From the NCBI RefSeq assembly GCF_954871325.1, contig NC_088776.1, positions 3,355,985 through 3,419,984 on the forward strand: DNA of 64,000 bases, read 5' to 3'. The translations under genes and the position numbers were made by a program. Below are positions 28,001-40,000 of this stretch, in pieces. This DNA is from Gordionus sp. m RMFG-2023. Its lineage: Eukaryota > Nematomorpha > Gordioida > Chordodea > Parachordodidae. The notes under the pieces were generated by a model. It did not search any database. It was given only the letters and a program-made list of their open reading frames with translations, and was not told the origin of the DNA. Position 1 is the stretch's first letter, and each line of letters starts with the position of its first letter.

Positions 28001-31000
28001 ATCCACGATCGAATAACGATAACAGACAACTATGGACTACGAGAAACAACAACTTTCAAAGAAATAATTATCAGGGAAATAATTACAACCCTAGACATCA
28101 GAACTATAATGCGGGTAACTACAATAACGTTAGGGCAAATTACCCAGGATTATACATTAATTTTTTAAGATTTGAAAATAGAACCAGTTATAATAACGAT
28201 AATAACCAAAGATTTTATTATGATTACAATCACGGATTCAACAGACGCTATGATACTTCAAGATGCACGCAAAGGCATAGTAATAATTATAATGGAAATC
28301 GAGGAGGAAGTTACGCATGTAATTGTAGACATCATGTCGACCATAATAATCAAACACGATACACTAATAAAATAAATACCATAAACATAGAAGAAATAAA
28401 AGAGGATGATAATAATAAAATATAAAAAAAAGAATATAATTTGTATAACTTGGACATAAATAATATGGATGCTGATAAAGACAACACAGATAATAACGCG
28501 TATAAAGTAACTTTAAAATTGAATAACCTGTCAACGATCATGCAGGTCGATACTGGCTCTAGATTCTCAATAATACCTAGTTCGATAGCTAAGAGCGCAG
28601 GCATCACTGAATTAAAGAAATCTAATTTAAAATTAACAGGCTATGACGGCTATCAAATCAAAATATTAGGAACGGCGCAAATTAGCGTAAATTATGAAGG
28701 AGTAACTAAAAATTTACAAGCGATCGTTGTTAATAGCAATAAGAGTCCATTACTTGGCAGAACTTGGCTAAGTGCCTTCAAAAATATTTTAAAAAAATTT
28801 GTGGGAAATATAGGTGATGATTATTGTAATGATAAACTTACTAAACTCATACTTGATTACAAACTTAAAATGGCCGATAAACCCATCTGCAAAACCAATA
28901 TCAAGCTTCGCTTAAAGCAAAATGCTGTACCAAAAATAATACCAAATGTTAAAAAAATAAATTCTTATAGATTAGAAGAAATAAATCATTTGATAACAAT
29001 TGAAGAAATTATAGTTATTAAAAACAATAATGAAACAAAAATTGAAGAAAATAATAAAATAAAAAATTTTATAATTAATAAAAAATTTAAAAAAACTTTG
29101 GAAAAGAAAATTAAAACAAAGGTGATTAAATATCATGATGTTGAAAAGGAGATTAAGAATACGATATGGAGATCATATGTTGAAAATGGAAGGAGAAAGA
29201 GAAATTTTGTTATAAAGAACAAGTTAAAGAGAAATTATGATATAAAAAAAGTGTTCAAATTGAAAAATAAAGGAGTAAAATTTAAAAAATAAAAATAATT
29301 AAATAAAAAATTATAATATAAAATGAAACAATTCCAAAACGGAAATTTGTTGTATGATATAGATACTGGGAACAAAATTATAAAAAGACACTTGGACCAA
29401 ATAAAAAAAAGATCAACTAATGTAGAACTTTCTTCTAATGGTGCAACAGTTTTTAAAGCGAATGTTAATAATAATGCATCACCTTATACATTGAATTTTA
29501 GAAGGGGAGGTGATGAACCAAGAAACCAAAATGTACAAGTAAATGATCAGAATCGCAACGTTCAAAGACCAGTTAGAAATAGTGTGTTGCCTAGAAAATT
29601 TGAAAATTTTATAATGAATTAAATTTGATAATAAATTTTTTTTCTCTTCCTTATTAAAACAAAATTAGTTTTTTTGTGTGTGGAACTAAATTGATAAAAC
29701 GTACAACAAAAAAAAAGATCAACGAAGAGGTTAACGAGCAAGAATGACAAACGACAAAAATTATAGAAAAAAAAAAAAAAGTGTGAAATGTTAAACAGTA
29801 TTAACTTTAAAAAATTGTTTTTTTTTACATCCTTAAGCCATTTATGGCGTAACTTAAAATATTTCAAATGTAATAAGAATTGTTTCTTTCTTTTTGTTAA
29901 AAACAACTTTTATATTTTAAATCAATTTGTTTATAAACTAATATTAAACTTTCAATTTTATAAAAAACAACTTTTATATTTTAAATCAATTTGTTTATTA
30001 ATATTAAATTTTATATTTTATAAATCAATTTACTTAATAAACTAATGTTCAATTTTTTATTTTTAACTTTTAAAAAAAAACAATTTTTTAAAGTTAATAC
30101 TGTTTAACAATATATATATGTATTTTTTTTAAAATACACGTTTCATAAGATTTTATTGAAATATAAATAAATATAGATGGCGTGAAATATTTTAACGCTT
30201 TTTAGATTATCCTTAGACTTTATTTTAACACATTCATCCTTAAAATATATGGCAGTCTTATGACTAATTAATTATATAATTTTTAAATACCCTTCAAAAA
30301 ATATATTTTAGTTGATATCTTTGCAGCATGTTTTATTTAATAAAGGATTTATTTATACACTCTATATCAAAAATAATTTTTATAATATATATAAATGTTT
30401 CATTAAGTAGATATTAAAGTGTTTTATTAAATAAGTAAAATAAGTAAAGTAAGTAAAAGTATTTTTAATACAAAATATCACGTATATATATATATAATGA
30501 ATTCAATCCTTCAGGTTATGTAATTTACAAACGAAAAGTTAATATTATATTCAATTTAAATTCAATTTAAAATAACATTTATATTATAGTTCTCCCCACT
30601 ATAAATTGAATTCATCGTGATAACGTAGTGGGGGTTTCGAAACTCTTTTTTCAAGAGTTGTATTCTCATGTTCTGCCTTTTCCACTTTTTCGGTCAACGT
30701 AACGGGTATTTCCTTCTCTTGTGTATGTACATCCCTCAATTGATCTGCATGCTTGTTTTTAACGATCCCCTCTGATTTCACATCGTACAATATTGCGCTT
30801 TTTCGTTGTAACACTTTTCCTTCATGCCACCCTGCTGTCCTTTCGTTTGCTATCCAAACTTTTTGCTGCTCTTCAAACTCCCGAGATTCAACACTTCTAT
30901 CTTTGTAGTACTTTTGTTTCCATAGAGCGTTTTTCGTCCTTTCTCTCGTTGATAATTTCCACTGATCTAATGTCGTCCTAAGCGACCTTACAAACATCAT

Positions 31001-34000
31001 CTCGGTAGGTGATTTACCAGTAGTTGCATTGGGAGTATTACGGTGAGTAATTAAAACATTCGCTAAATTTAACTGGTCCGGAGTCCCACATCTCCTTCCA
31101 GCATAGAAACGCGTCTTTATCATTCGTATATATCGTTCAGTCAAACCATTCGATTTGGGGCTATAAGGGGCCGATCTAAAATGTTTTATATTGTTTTTAA
31201 AAAGAAACGTTTTGAATTCAGATCCAGTAAACTGAGTACCATTATCTTAGACAATGTAGCGAGGTAACCCAAATCTAGCGAAATAATTACGCAGATTATT
31301 TATTACACTCGCCGAATTAATATGTGTTAAAATTGCAACTTCAACCCATTTGGTAAAAGCGTCTACGCAAATTAACCAATACTTTCCAGATACGGGGCCT
31401 GTCAAATCAATGTGTATTCGTTCCCAAGGTCGGGTAGGAATGTTCCAATTGTATAATGGCTCTTCTTTAGCTCCCGGCCTTCCTTCTTGACAACTCTTAC
31501 AACATTTAACAAAGTCTTCAACATCAGTATCGAGATTTGTCCAAAAAACGTAATATCTACACAATGATTTCATCCCTAGTATCCCAGGATGTCCTCGATG
31601 AATCACATATAAAACCTCCTTTTTTATAATATCTGGAATAATAATTCTATCATTATAAAATAATAATCCTTCTTCGAACGAAATATTATCTTTAATCGAA
31701 ATATATTTTTTTACAATCTTCGAATAATTATTTATATTATCAATATACCAATGATTTATTATTAATTTAATAATCTCTTTTAGGTTTATATCATTGCTCG
31801 TTTCACTTACGACTTTACTGCAAGTGAAAGATAAATCTTCTATTAAATTAATTTTTAATCCTCTGATTTCTTCTTCGATTTTTTTTGTAACTTCATTGGT
31901 TTTTGCTTTCTTCACCCCCAAACGGGACAGAGCATCGGCACATTTGTTATGATTACCTGGTCTATATATTATCTCATAATCATAATTTAATAGTTTCGTT
32001 GCCCACCGTATTAAACGGTTATTTGTTATTTTGTTAAGATCTCTTTTATCACCTAAAATATATTGATGAAACTTCTCGATAGCGAACATGATCGCCGAAG
32101 CCTCCCGATCAATTGTGGCATAATTCTTTTCAGCCGCCGAAAGTGTCCTCGATGCGTAAGCAATCGGTTTCTCCTGGCCAGTAAGAAATCGGTGTGCAAT
32201 AACAGCTCCTAGACCATCTTCGGAAGCGTCACAAGAAATCACGACAGGGATATCGGCTGAATAAGGAATTATTGTATCTTCTTTTGACAATATATTTTTA
32301 ACTTTAGTAAATATTTCATTTTCTTTAGCTGACCAAAACCAACCAACATTTTTACTCGTTAGTCGGTGTAAAGGCGCACAAATAGAATGCAAATTTTTAA
32401 AATGCCTCATGATAATTCACTATTTCAAGAAATGAACGTAGTTCTTTAACATTGGAAGGTGTTTTAAAATTTTTTATAGCGCTAATCTTATCTTCTGTAG
32501 AATGAATTCCGAAACTGTCAATAACATGACCTAAATAAGTGACTGACTTTTCTCCGATTTTAATTTTATCGGTCGTCGTGGTCAGTCCAGCCTTCACAAA
32601 TCTTCTTAATACTTCTTCCAAATTAACTATGTGATCGGAATTATTCTCACCTGCAATAATTATGTCGTCTAAAAATACACTAACCATAGGAATTAATAGG
32701 TTTTTCATAAAGCGTTGGAATATTATCGGAGCGCTAGTCAAACCAAATGGAATTCTTTGGTATCGGTAATAACCGACATGTGTCGAAATTACTAAAAGGT
32801 CCCTACATTCTGGACTAACTCCGAATTGTAAAAATGCATCTCTTAAATCTATTGTTGAAAATATTTTACCACCCGCGATCTTATTTGTTAGGTCGACGAA
32901 AGTTGGTAGTAAATCGTTATCGATCGCTAGATATTTGTTGATTGTTAAACGAAAATCTCCGCATATCCGTACGGCACCGGATTTCTTTAAGATATTAACC
33001 GTTGGCGTAGCCCAAGTGATTGGAGTTATTGTTGGATCCACCTTCTCGATAACGCCTTCGTCTAAAAGTCTGTCCAACTCAGCTTCAATGGTTCGACGCA
33101 ACGGAAAAGGAACTCTTCTTGCTGGTAATGCAATCGGTAACGTGTTCGGTTCTATTCGGATGACTGCCTTTTGCAGTTTGATTTCACCTAATTTTTTTTT
33201 AAAAACTTGAGGGAATTTTGAAGCAATCGTATTTAAAGAGGGAACCTTCATATTTATTTTATTAATACGAAATTCTTCCGGTAGTTTTATATCAAATTCT
33301 CTAATGAAAGGCATCCCAAAAATAAGGGAAATCTCTTTAACTACCCAAATAAGTAAAAATTTTGAAATATTTTTTACTTTGACTTCTACGGTACATTTAC
33401 CTAGTACTTCGATTTGGATATGATTATATCCCACTAATTTATAAGCCGGTGATAGTTGTGGTCTGCCAATACGATTCCAGGTGACCTCATCAATCACACT
33501 ACACGCGGCGCCGGTATCAAACTTCATAGCTAGCTGCAACCCATTTATCTTCGCATCGATGGTTGCTTTATTTGAAAATGACAGGCGAGGTGTCCGTGGC
33601 AGAATCATTTGTATGGCATGGGTTCTACAATCTTTCGCTATGTGGTTTGCCTTACCGCAACGAAAGCATATCACTTTATTTTGAATAGAGTTAGGTTTGA
33701 TACTAGGTCTATAATTATTATTAGGAATATAATTATTACTAAAGTGTTTATTATTATTAAATCTATTGACGTTTGTATAATTAATATTTCTAAAATAATT
33801 ATTTTTCGAACCCTGTGTTGGCTTATTTTTAATTATTTTATTAACTTCAGTCTGGGTTTCATTTTCCAACGAAGACAGCGCTATCGCTAAACGCACGGTC
33901 TCTTCAAAAGTAATATTGCCTTCGATATACTTTGACCGAAGTTCTTTGTCCAACTCAGGTAAGCCTACTCCTAGGATAAATATATCTCTTAAAAGTTCAT

Positions 34001-37000
34001 CAAAAGGCGGTTTAAAATTACAAAGAGAATAGGCAGTTTTAACCCTAATTGAAAAGTCAATAATCGTCTCACTGCATCTTTTTAACGTAAAAAGTTTTTT
34101 CCTATTTACGAAAATGCCCGAACTATCCTTGAACACCAAATTTAAGCTTTTTATTAAAGTATCATAATTTATCATCTCTAAATTTATTGGAAAGTGAAAG
34201 TTCTTAATTTTGATAAGATTGTCTGTTCCGATATAGGCTAAAAGCAGGTCTTTTTTTGTATTTAAATCTATAATATTTCTTACTTTATAAATTAACTCCA
34301 AGTTAAATAAGTAGTCCTGAATATTTACTAATTCTTTGACGAATTCTGGAATATGGAATTTAATAGGAACTACTTCCATTGAATCTTCAACTTTAATAGG
34401 AGCTACTTCCATTGAGTCTTTTACTTTAAATTTAATAAATCAAATAAATCTTCTCTAAAAATCGTCGCCAATAAAGTGTTTTATTAAATAAGTAAAATAA
34501 GTAAAGTAAGTAAAAGTATTTTTAATACAAAATATCACGTATATATATATAATGAATTCAATCCTTCAGGTTATGTAATTTACAAACGAAAAGTTAATAT
34601 TATATTCAATTCAAATTCAATTTACAATTACATTTATATTACAGATATCTTCAAAATTTGAAGTTGTCATCCAGCTGATTTTACTTAGTATTTCACTGGT
34701 AATTTTTTTATTTTTAAAAGTAACTATGGTCTTTAAATTTTCTTTCATCATGTGACTTTTTATCGAAACCATCGCCATTTATGATAAATTGAACTGAGAC
34801 TTTTTCCTTATCTGGTCTGAAGCCCAGTGGTCGAGTCCCACTAAACTCTATTCTGCCCCTTCGGTAATGCTCTGTAGAATAGTCCTGTCTCATCACAATC
34901 GTAAATATTACTCCTTTCATAATCTTTAATCGGAGATGGGAGTGTATTTTTCCTCCAATCATTTGCATTAATAATATCCACGTTTCCTCTTTCATCGCAA
35001 ACATTATGAAAAAAATATATTTCTGTCCCCCAAATTTCTGCAATCAGCTGCTACTAGGAATGCCTATAATTTATAATTATACATATTATAAAAATTTAAA
35101 TTTACCTTCATTGAATGTTTGGGCTAAAAAACATAGCTATTTCTAACATCTCTGGCCCATTTAGACTTCAATTTTAACTTCGCTTTTGGGTAGACTAAAC
35201 CAAGCTGCCTCTGTCTTTGGATAACAACTCATTCTAACTCTTTTAGTTGCGGGGTGGGGGGGGGGAGGTTATTCCTTAGAAATTATCAGCATGTGCTTGC
35301 TTCATTAGATTCCAAATCGGTAAATCATGGAAACGTGACATTTATAACTTAACGCTAATTGTGGTTTTGAAGTGGTGCTTAAATTTTCAATGATTTCCTC
35401 CTTTTCCTTGAGGGGGTTAACTATTCTAAAAATAATTATAATATGATTATTGTATATAATAAAATTATACCATTGGCGGATATATTTTTTTCGATAAATT
35501 TTTTTTTTATTTTTTCGCGTATCCGATTAAATTAATGTTATTATCATGTAAATGGGACCTGAAAAATTACACAATTATAAATGTAATTTAACATTATGCC
35601 ATAGTAAAAGATAAGAAAACGTTGATATATAAAAATTTCTTTATTTTAAATTTATATTACTAAATTTGAAAACTACAAATAATTAAAAAAGTAACCAAAA
35701 GAAAAAAAAATCAATTAAAGCGAAAAACAAGGTTACAGGCTAGCATATTTAATAGCAATTTAAGTTGAACGAATTTAGATATATATAAATATATATAAAT
35801 CAATCTCAATTAACATTATCAAAATCACGGGGGTCTCTCCGCATTTAAAAAGTGTTCGCATCTAAGCCATATGCGATTAAACGGTTTCGACTGTAAGACA
35901 ATTTATCCTCATTCTAAATCTAACATTAGTAAATGTGGCGTAATTTTATTTATAAATAATACAGAGATCTGAGATAGGCCATTTTTAAACACAACGTTTC
36001 GAACTACGTTTTTTTTACTGCTAGCGATTTTGATTATTTTTTTTAACCATTAAATACTTATAACTACTGTTGTTAAACGACTCAGTTTGAGCCGATTTTT
36101 AAAAACGGCTAACTCAATATTTTATTGGGAAAAATATTATTCAAGCCTTAAAATTTTGCTCATAGGGTGACATAAAGGTTTGAACATCTGTTATCGAAAT
36201 CTCGAACAAGATTTTTCTGGCTAAAATATTGAAGTTAACCGTATCTAAAAATGTGCTTAAATCAAGCCATTTAACAATACTACTTATAACGATTTAAATA
36301 AACAAATTGTTTTTTTTAAATATATATTTTTTATATTTTATAATAATTTTAAACCAGAGGAAACATACTTTACTAAAATAAAGTATTTTGTGAATTTTAT
36401 ATGCTTAAAAAGATAAAATTGTTTGATATTGCATCCATATCTTGTTGAGTTTATTGAGCACCTTTTTTTTTTAATCTATAATTTTTTAAATCAAAAAGAT
36501 TTTTTTTTAAAAAAATTAATTGAGCATCATTTTGATATAAATATATTAAAATAAAGTATTCAATAAATTTAAGGAAAATTATGATAATAGAATTATTAGA
36601 TAACTATTCATGATCATTATCACAGAAATGAATATTTAGCAGATCAGACATTACATTTATCTCAAATTTCTTGGAAAAATTACAAGCCTTTTATTGAAAT
36701 GGTTTTTTTTTACAATTACAATTTGCAAAAATTTCTACAAGAAATTTTATATAATTATATATATATATCAGAGTTGTTAAAAGATACTTTTTAAATGGAT
36801 CTAGATACAAAGAACAACGTCTAAAATAATATCTAGATACAGAGAACAACGTCTAAAATATTATCTAGATACAGATTATTTAATCAAAAATCTATCTAGA
36901 TACAGATACGGATACCACATTTTTATATCTAGATACAGGATCTAGATACTTGTATCTAGATCCTTTAACAACTCTGATATATATATTTATTAAAATATTA

Positions 37001-40000
37001 TAAACAATTATTACTTATTCTTATAGGATTTTAATTCCTTTTTAAGTTATAGCAGCATCAATAGATTTTCTATCTTTATCCCCTATTTAAGATATCCACC
37101 AAGATCGGGACCTATCGTTGTCAATTTTTTGGGGAATTCAAAATCTCCCATTTCGAAATATATATATATATGTCGCGTATTGGGATTGGATTCCGAATCT
37201 CTTGATGTTAAATCCTTTACCGAGAGCGATTAAAAAAAAATTTAAAGTTCGATTTAACCGGAAATGTATTCTAACATATGTATAGTATTTACCTTATAAA
37301 TTTCAGCCATTTTTGCCACGAACTTTAGAAACTACTTCTAATTTACATTAATTTCTGTATGGATTTTTCGCATAAATTAAAAAAAAATACTAAAATGTCT
37401 ATCGCTGAAATTGGCTGAAATTTATAAGGTAATAACTCTAAACATGCTGGAATACAATTCCTATTTTTAAAATCCAAAAATCGCCCTATAGTAAATGTTT
37501 TAAAATTGAGAAATTCCGAATCCCCACGAATTCCGAAACCCCATACGTATATATAATATAAAAAATCACTTATTTATCCAAGATAATGATTTCTCTCTTT
37601 TTTAAAAAAATTTATATAGGACGCGACCGACGATAATCAAGAATCCATGGAAGCCGCTAAGAACGCTTCTACCACCCCGGAAACAAACACGACCCATAGG
37701 GACGAAAATGCCGCTAAAAAATTGGTCAAAAAGACGGAAATCATGAATTTTTTTGGCGAACATTTGTGCCACCTATCATCTCACGTCAGAACTCAAAGCT
37801 ATAAAGTAAAGAAAAATTACATTTTATATTTTAGAGCCCAGCCCCTCTACCGGATATATTTTAGGATTTACCGGATCGGTCTAAAAAATAAATTTCCGCC
37901 GAGAATTATCCAGGAATGTAAAAAAAAAACAGTGGGAAAACAGGCTCAAATTATAATTTTAATTAAATTTTTAAAACACTCAGTAATTAATTGTTTATTT
38001 TTAAAAATAAAGATGAATGTTTTTAATATATATCATTAGGAGAGATAAATTAATTACTGAGAGATATAGCAGTTTAAGTTTAGGTTATGTATTCACCCTC
38101 ACAAAAAAAACTCTTGGATTTTATTTTTAAACATGCTTCTAAAGGGTTGAAAAAAAAACAATGTGTTTTTTTTAATAGCTAGAAACAATCCAATAAATTA
38201 TACAAGATAGGCGCTAGGCACTACGATTGTATAATTAAAATTATTTTAATATTAAAAGACTTTCTGAAAAAAAAAATACCTGGTTCAATTTATTAGCCAA
38301 AAAAGTAAGAGAAAAAAACAAGCCAAAATAAAGTGTCCTAAGTTCAGCCCAGCTCGGGCTAAAAGTATTAAATCGAACCGCAGGATACGACATATCAGCT
38401 GTTTTATAAAATTTTATATTTTGCTATCATTTTTTTTTGTATGATTAAATAAAAACATTAAGATACTTTCGCTGTTCACTCTCTACGATACTTTCACGGA
38501 CCACATATGCTTGCGTTTCGGTTCTCTACCCAATTTTCTTTCCTCCGTATTTTCTAGTAACCCAAATTCGACCGACCCCGTAACATCCGATTTCTTATCG
38601 GCCGTTTACTCGGAAATTTTTCTCGTGGCTCCCGTCATTTGGGGCTCTCGCGGTGACGATATAGCTACGCGCGTGGCATGCGCGGCTCTGAGCCGAGCCG
38701 AGACGGATCCCGTTAGAGTGCTGACTTATCTGAAAGGCCTGCTGGAATACGTTACGAAGAGTCGTCGAAAAAGTGAGGACGCGAAGGAATCAAAGGCGCA
38801 CGAAGAATGTGTCGAAGAAACGACGGAAGGGGAGGGAAAAGCAAAAGAAGGAATCGGATTGAAAGAATTGGCATTCGTTATTTTGGTAATCACTATTTCC
38901 ATTTTTTTATTCCCCCCCCCCACTCCTTTAGCCGAGATTTTGCTAATAGATGTTGAAATCTTTGTGCCATCTATGTGCAAAATTTTAAGGCTTGGAATAT
39001 TCTGGATAAAATATCGAGTTCGCCATTTTTAAAAATCGGCTCAAATCGAGCCGTTTAACAGCACTACGCTTAACGACAAAATGCCCTCCAATAAAATGTG
39101 CGCGTATCATGGGATGGTATTTTACTCTTATTGTTATAATTATTTAAATAATCCAGCCTCTTGCAACACCGTTTTCATATGATAAATACGAGAAAAATTA
39201 ATATTAAATTCTATAAAATATCGTTAGATTTTATATTTGGAAAAATACAATTTTATAATAAATTTTTAATGATTATTTTATATACCCTTCATAACAAACA
39301 TTATGAAAAAGGATAAATCAGTTATTCACATTGTACGAGGTTGTCCGAGCGTATTATTTTGCGTTGCTTTTAAAACGGTAAAAAATGTGATTGTCAAAAC
39401 ATGACTTCCTATCTTTTAGCTACAAATTTTTTTTTTACCGTTTTGAAATCAACATGAAAAATTGATGCCAGGAGAGAAGCTTTTACGCTGAATTTATAGT
39501 AAACGCGTTAGGTTCAAGAGTTGCGTTATTTATTTAACGCCATCGAAATCCGCTCCGATTAATCATAGCGTTAATAATTTTTGAAATACACGTCGCAACA
39601 TATGTTTTTCAAATTTGCTATTAATAAAATATACCTATTTATTGGCTTGATTTTGCTAATGCACAGCTTGAACATATCGCGTTTACTATAAATTCGCCCT
39701 TAGGGCTGTTCCAGAACGTACTAATGTTTGGGAAAGAGCATACAAGGAACATTTCAAAAATATTTATAATGGCCCATTTATTACTTTTTAAAATATGGAA
39801 ATTATTTGGAATTATTTGCAATTAGTATAAGCAGACGATAAAAAATTTTTTTTATTAAATGCGCAGACGATTTAAATATCCAAATTTTTGAACGATATTT
39901 GCACAGCTTATACAAAAATGTTAGCCAATGGGTTCGGGTTCAGTAAAATCGTAACCCTAAATTCATGATGGCGCGATTGCGATGGCGATTTAACAGCTGA

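Larger units (their letters stand above)
21088..30080. mobile_element. 9-kb palindromic gag/protease element with membrane-protein genes (fossil)
   Basis: Two near-identical inverted arms of about 4.4 kb flank a roughly 130-bp centre (25482-25610). From the centre outward each arm carries a frame pointing inward, then three outward-pointing genes: a multispanning membrane protein, a gag-like protein and a retropepsin-like protein. A short integrase-tail-like gene follows at the outer end. The gag, DTGS protease and integrase-tail motifs point to an LTR-retroelement (Ty3/gypsy-like) origin, but no reverse transcriptase, RNase H, integrase core or LTR was recognised. The arms differ at a small number of sites plus short length differences, so the duplication looks young. 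Its genes are largely open, but as an element it is incomplete. I do not know a described element of this form. Confidence 0.8.
25611..30080. repeat. Right arm of the palindrome
   Basis: Inverted copy of 21088-25481. Just outside its end (30081-30108) a 28-base stretch repeats a sequence that also lies inside both arms (left arm about 21353-21382), a hint of a complex end. Confidence 0.92.
30415..34643 (-). mobile_element. Ty3/gypsy LTR retrotransposon, nearly whole but broken (fossil)
   Basis: A 4.2-kb element on the minus strand with LTRs of about 170 bp at 30415-30588 and 34472-34643. The LTRs differ by a few per cent, so it is fairly young. It is flanked by the 5-bp target duplication GATAT (30410-30414 and 34644-34648). 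The primer-binding site, TGGCGACGA on the minus strand, lies just inside the right LTR, and a G/A-rich polypurine tract (GTGGGGAGAAC) lies just inside the left one. Coding parts are present in the usual order. There appear to be about two breaks. Confidence 0.93.
19110..37619. other. INTS1 intron 20 (18.5 kb)
   Basis: The largest intron. Contents in order: a purine-rich tract (19226-19296), a possible retroelement scrap (20040-20290), a Tc1/mariner-like MITE, the 9-kb palindrome and unassigned A+T-rich DNA (30081-30409). A Ty3/gypsy element, a pogo/Tigger remnant, unassigned DNA with a G tract near 35256-35266, and two hAT-type MITEs follow. Bases 37240-37510 match sequence near 54000-54110 loosely. 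Confidence 0.75.

Noticed and set aside
21088-30080. Polinton/Maverick or adenovirus-like element
   Set aside because: No DNA polymerase B, ATPase, capsid or retroviral-type integrase core was found; gag and DTGS protease fit an LTR-retroelement origin better.
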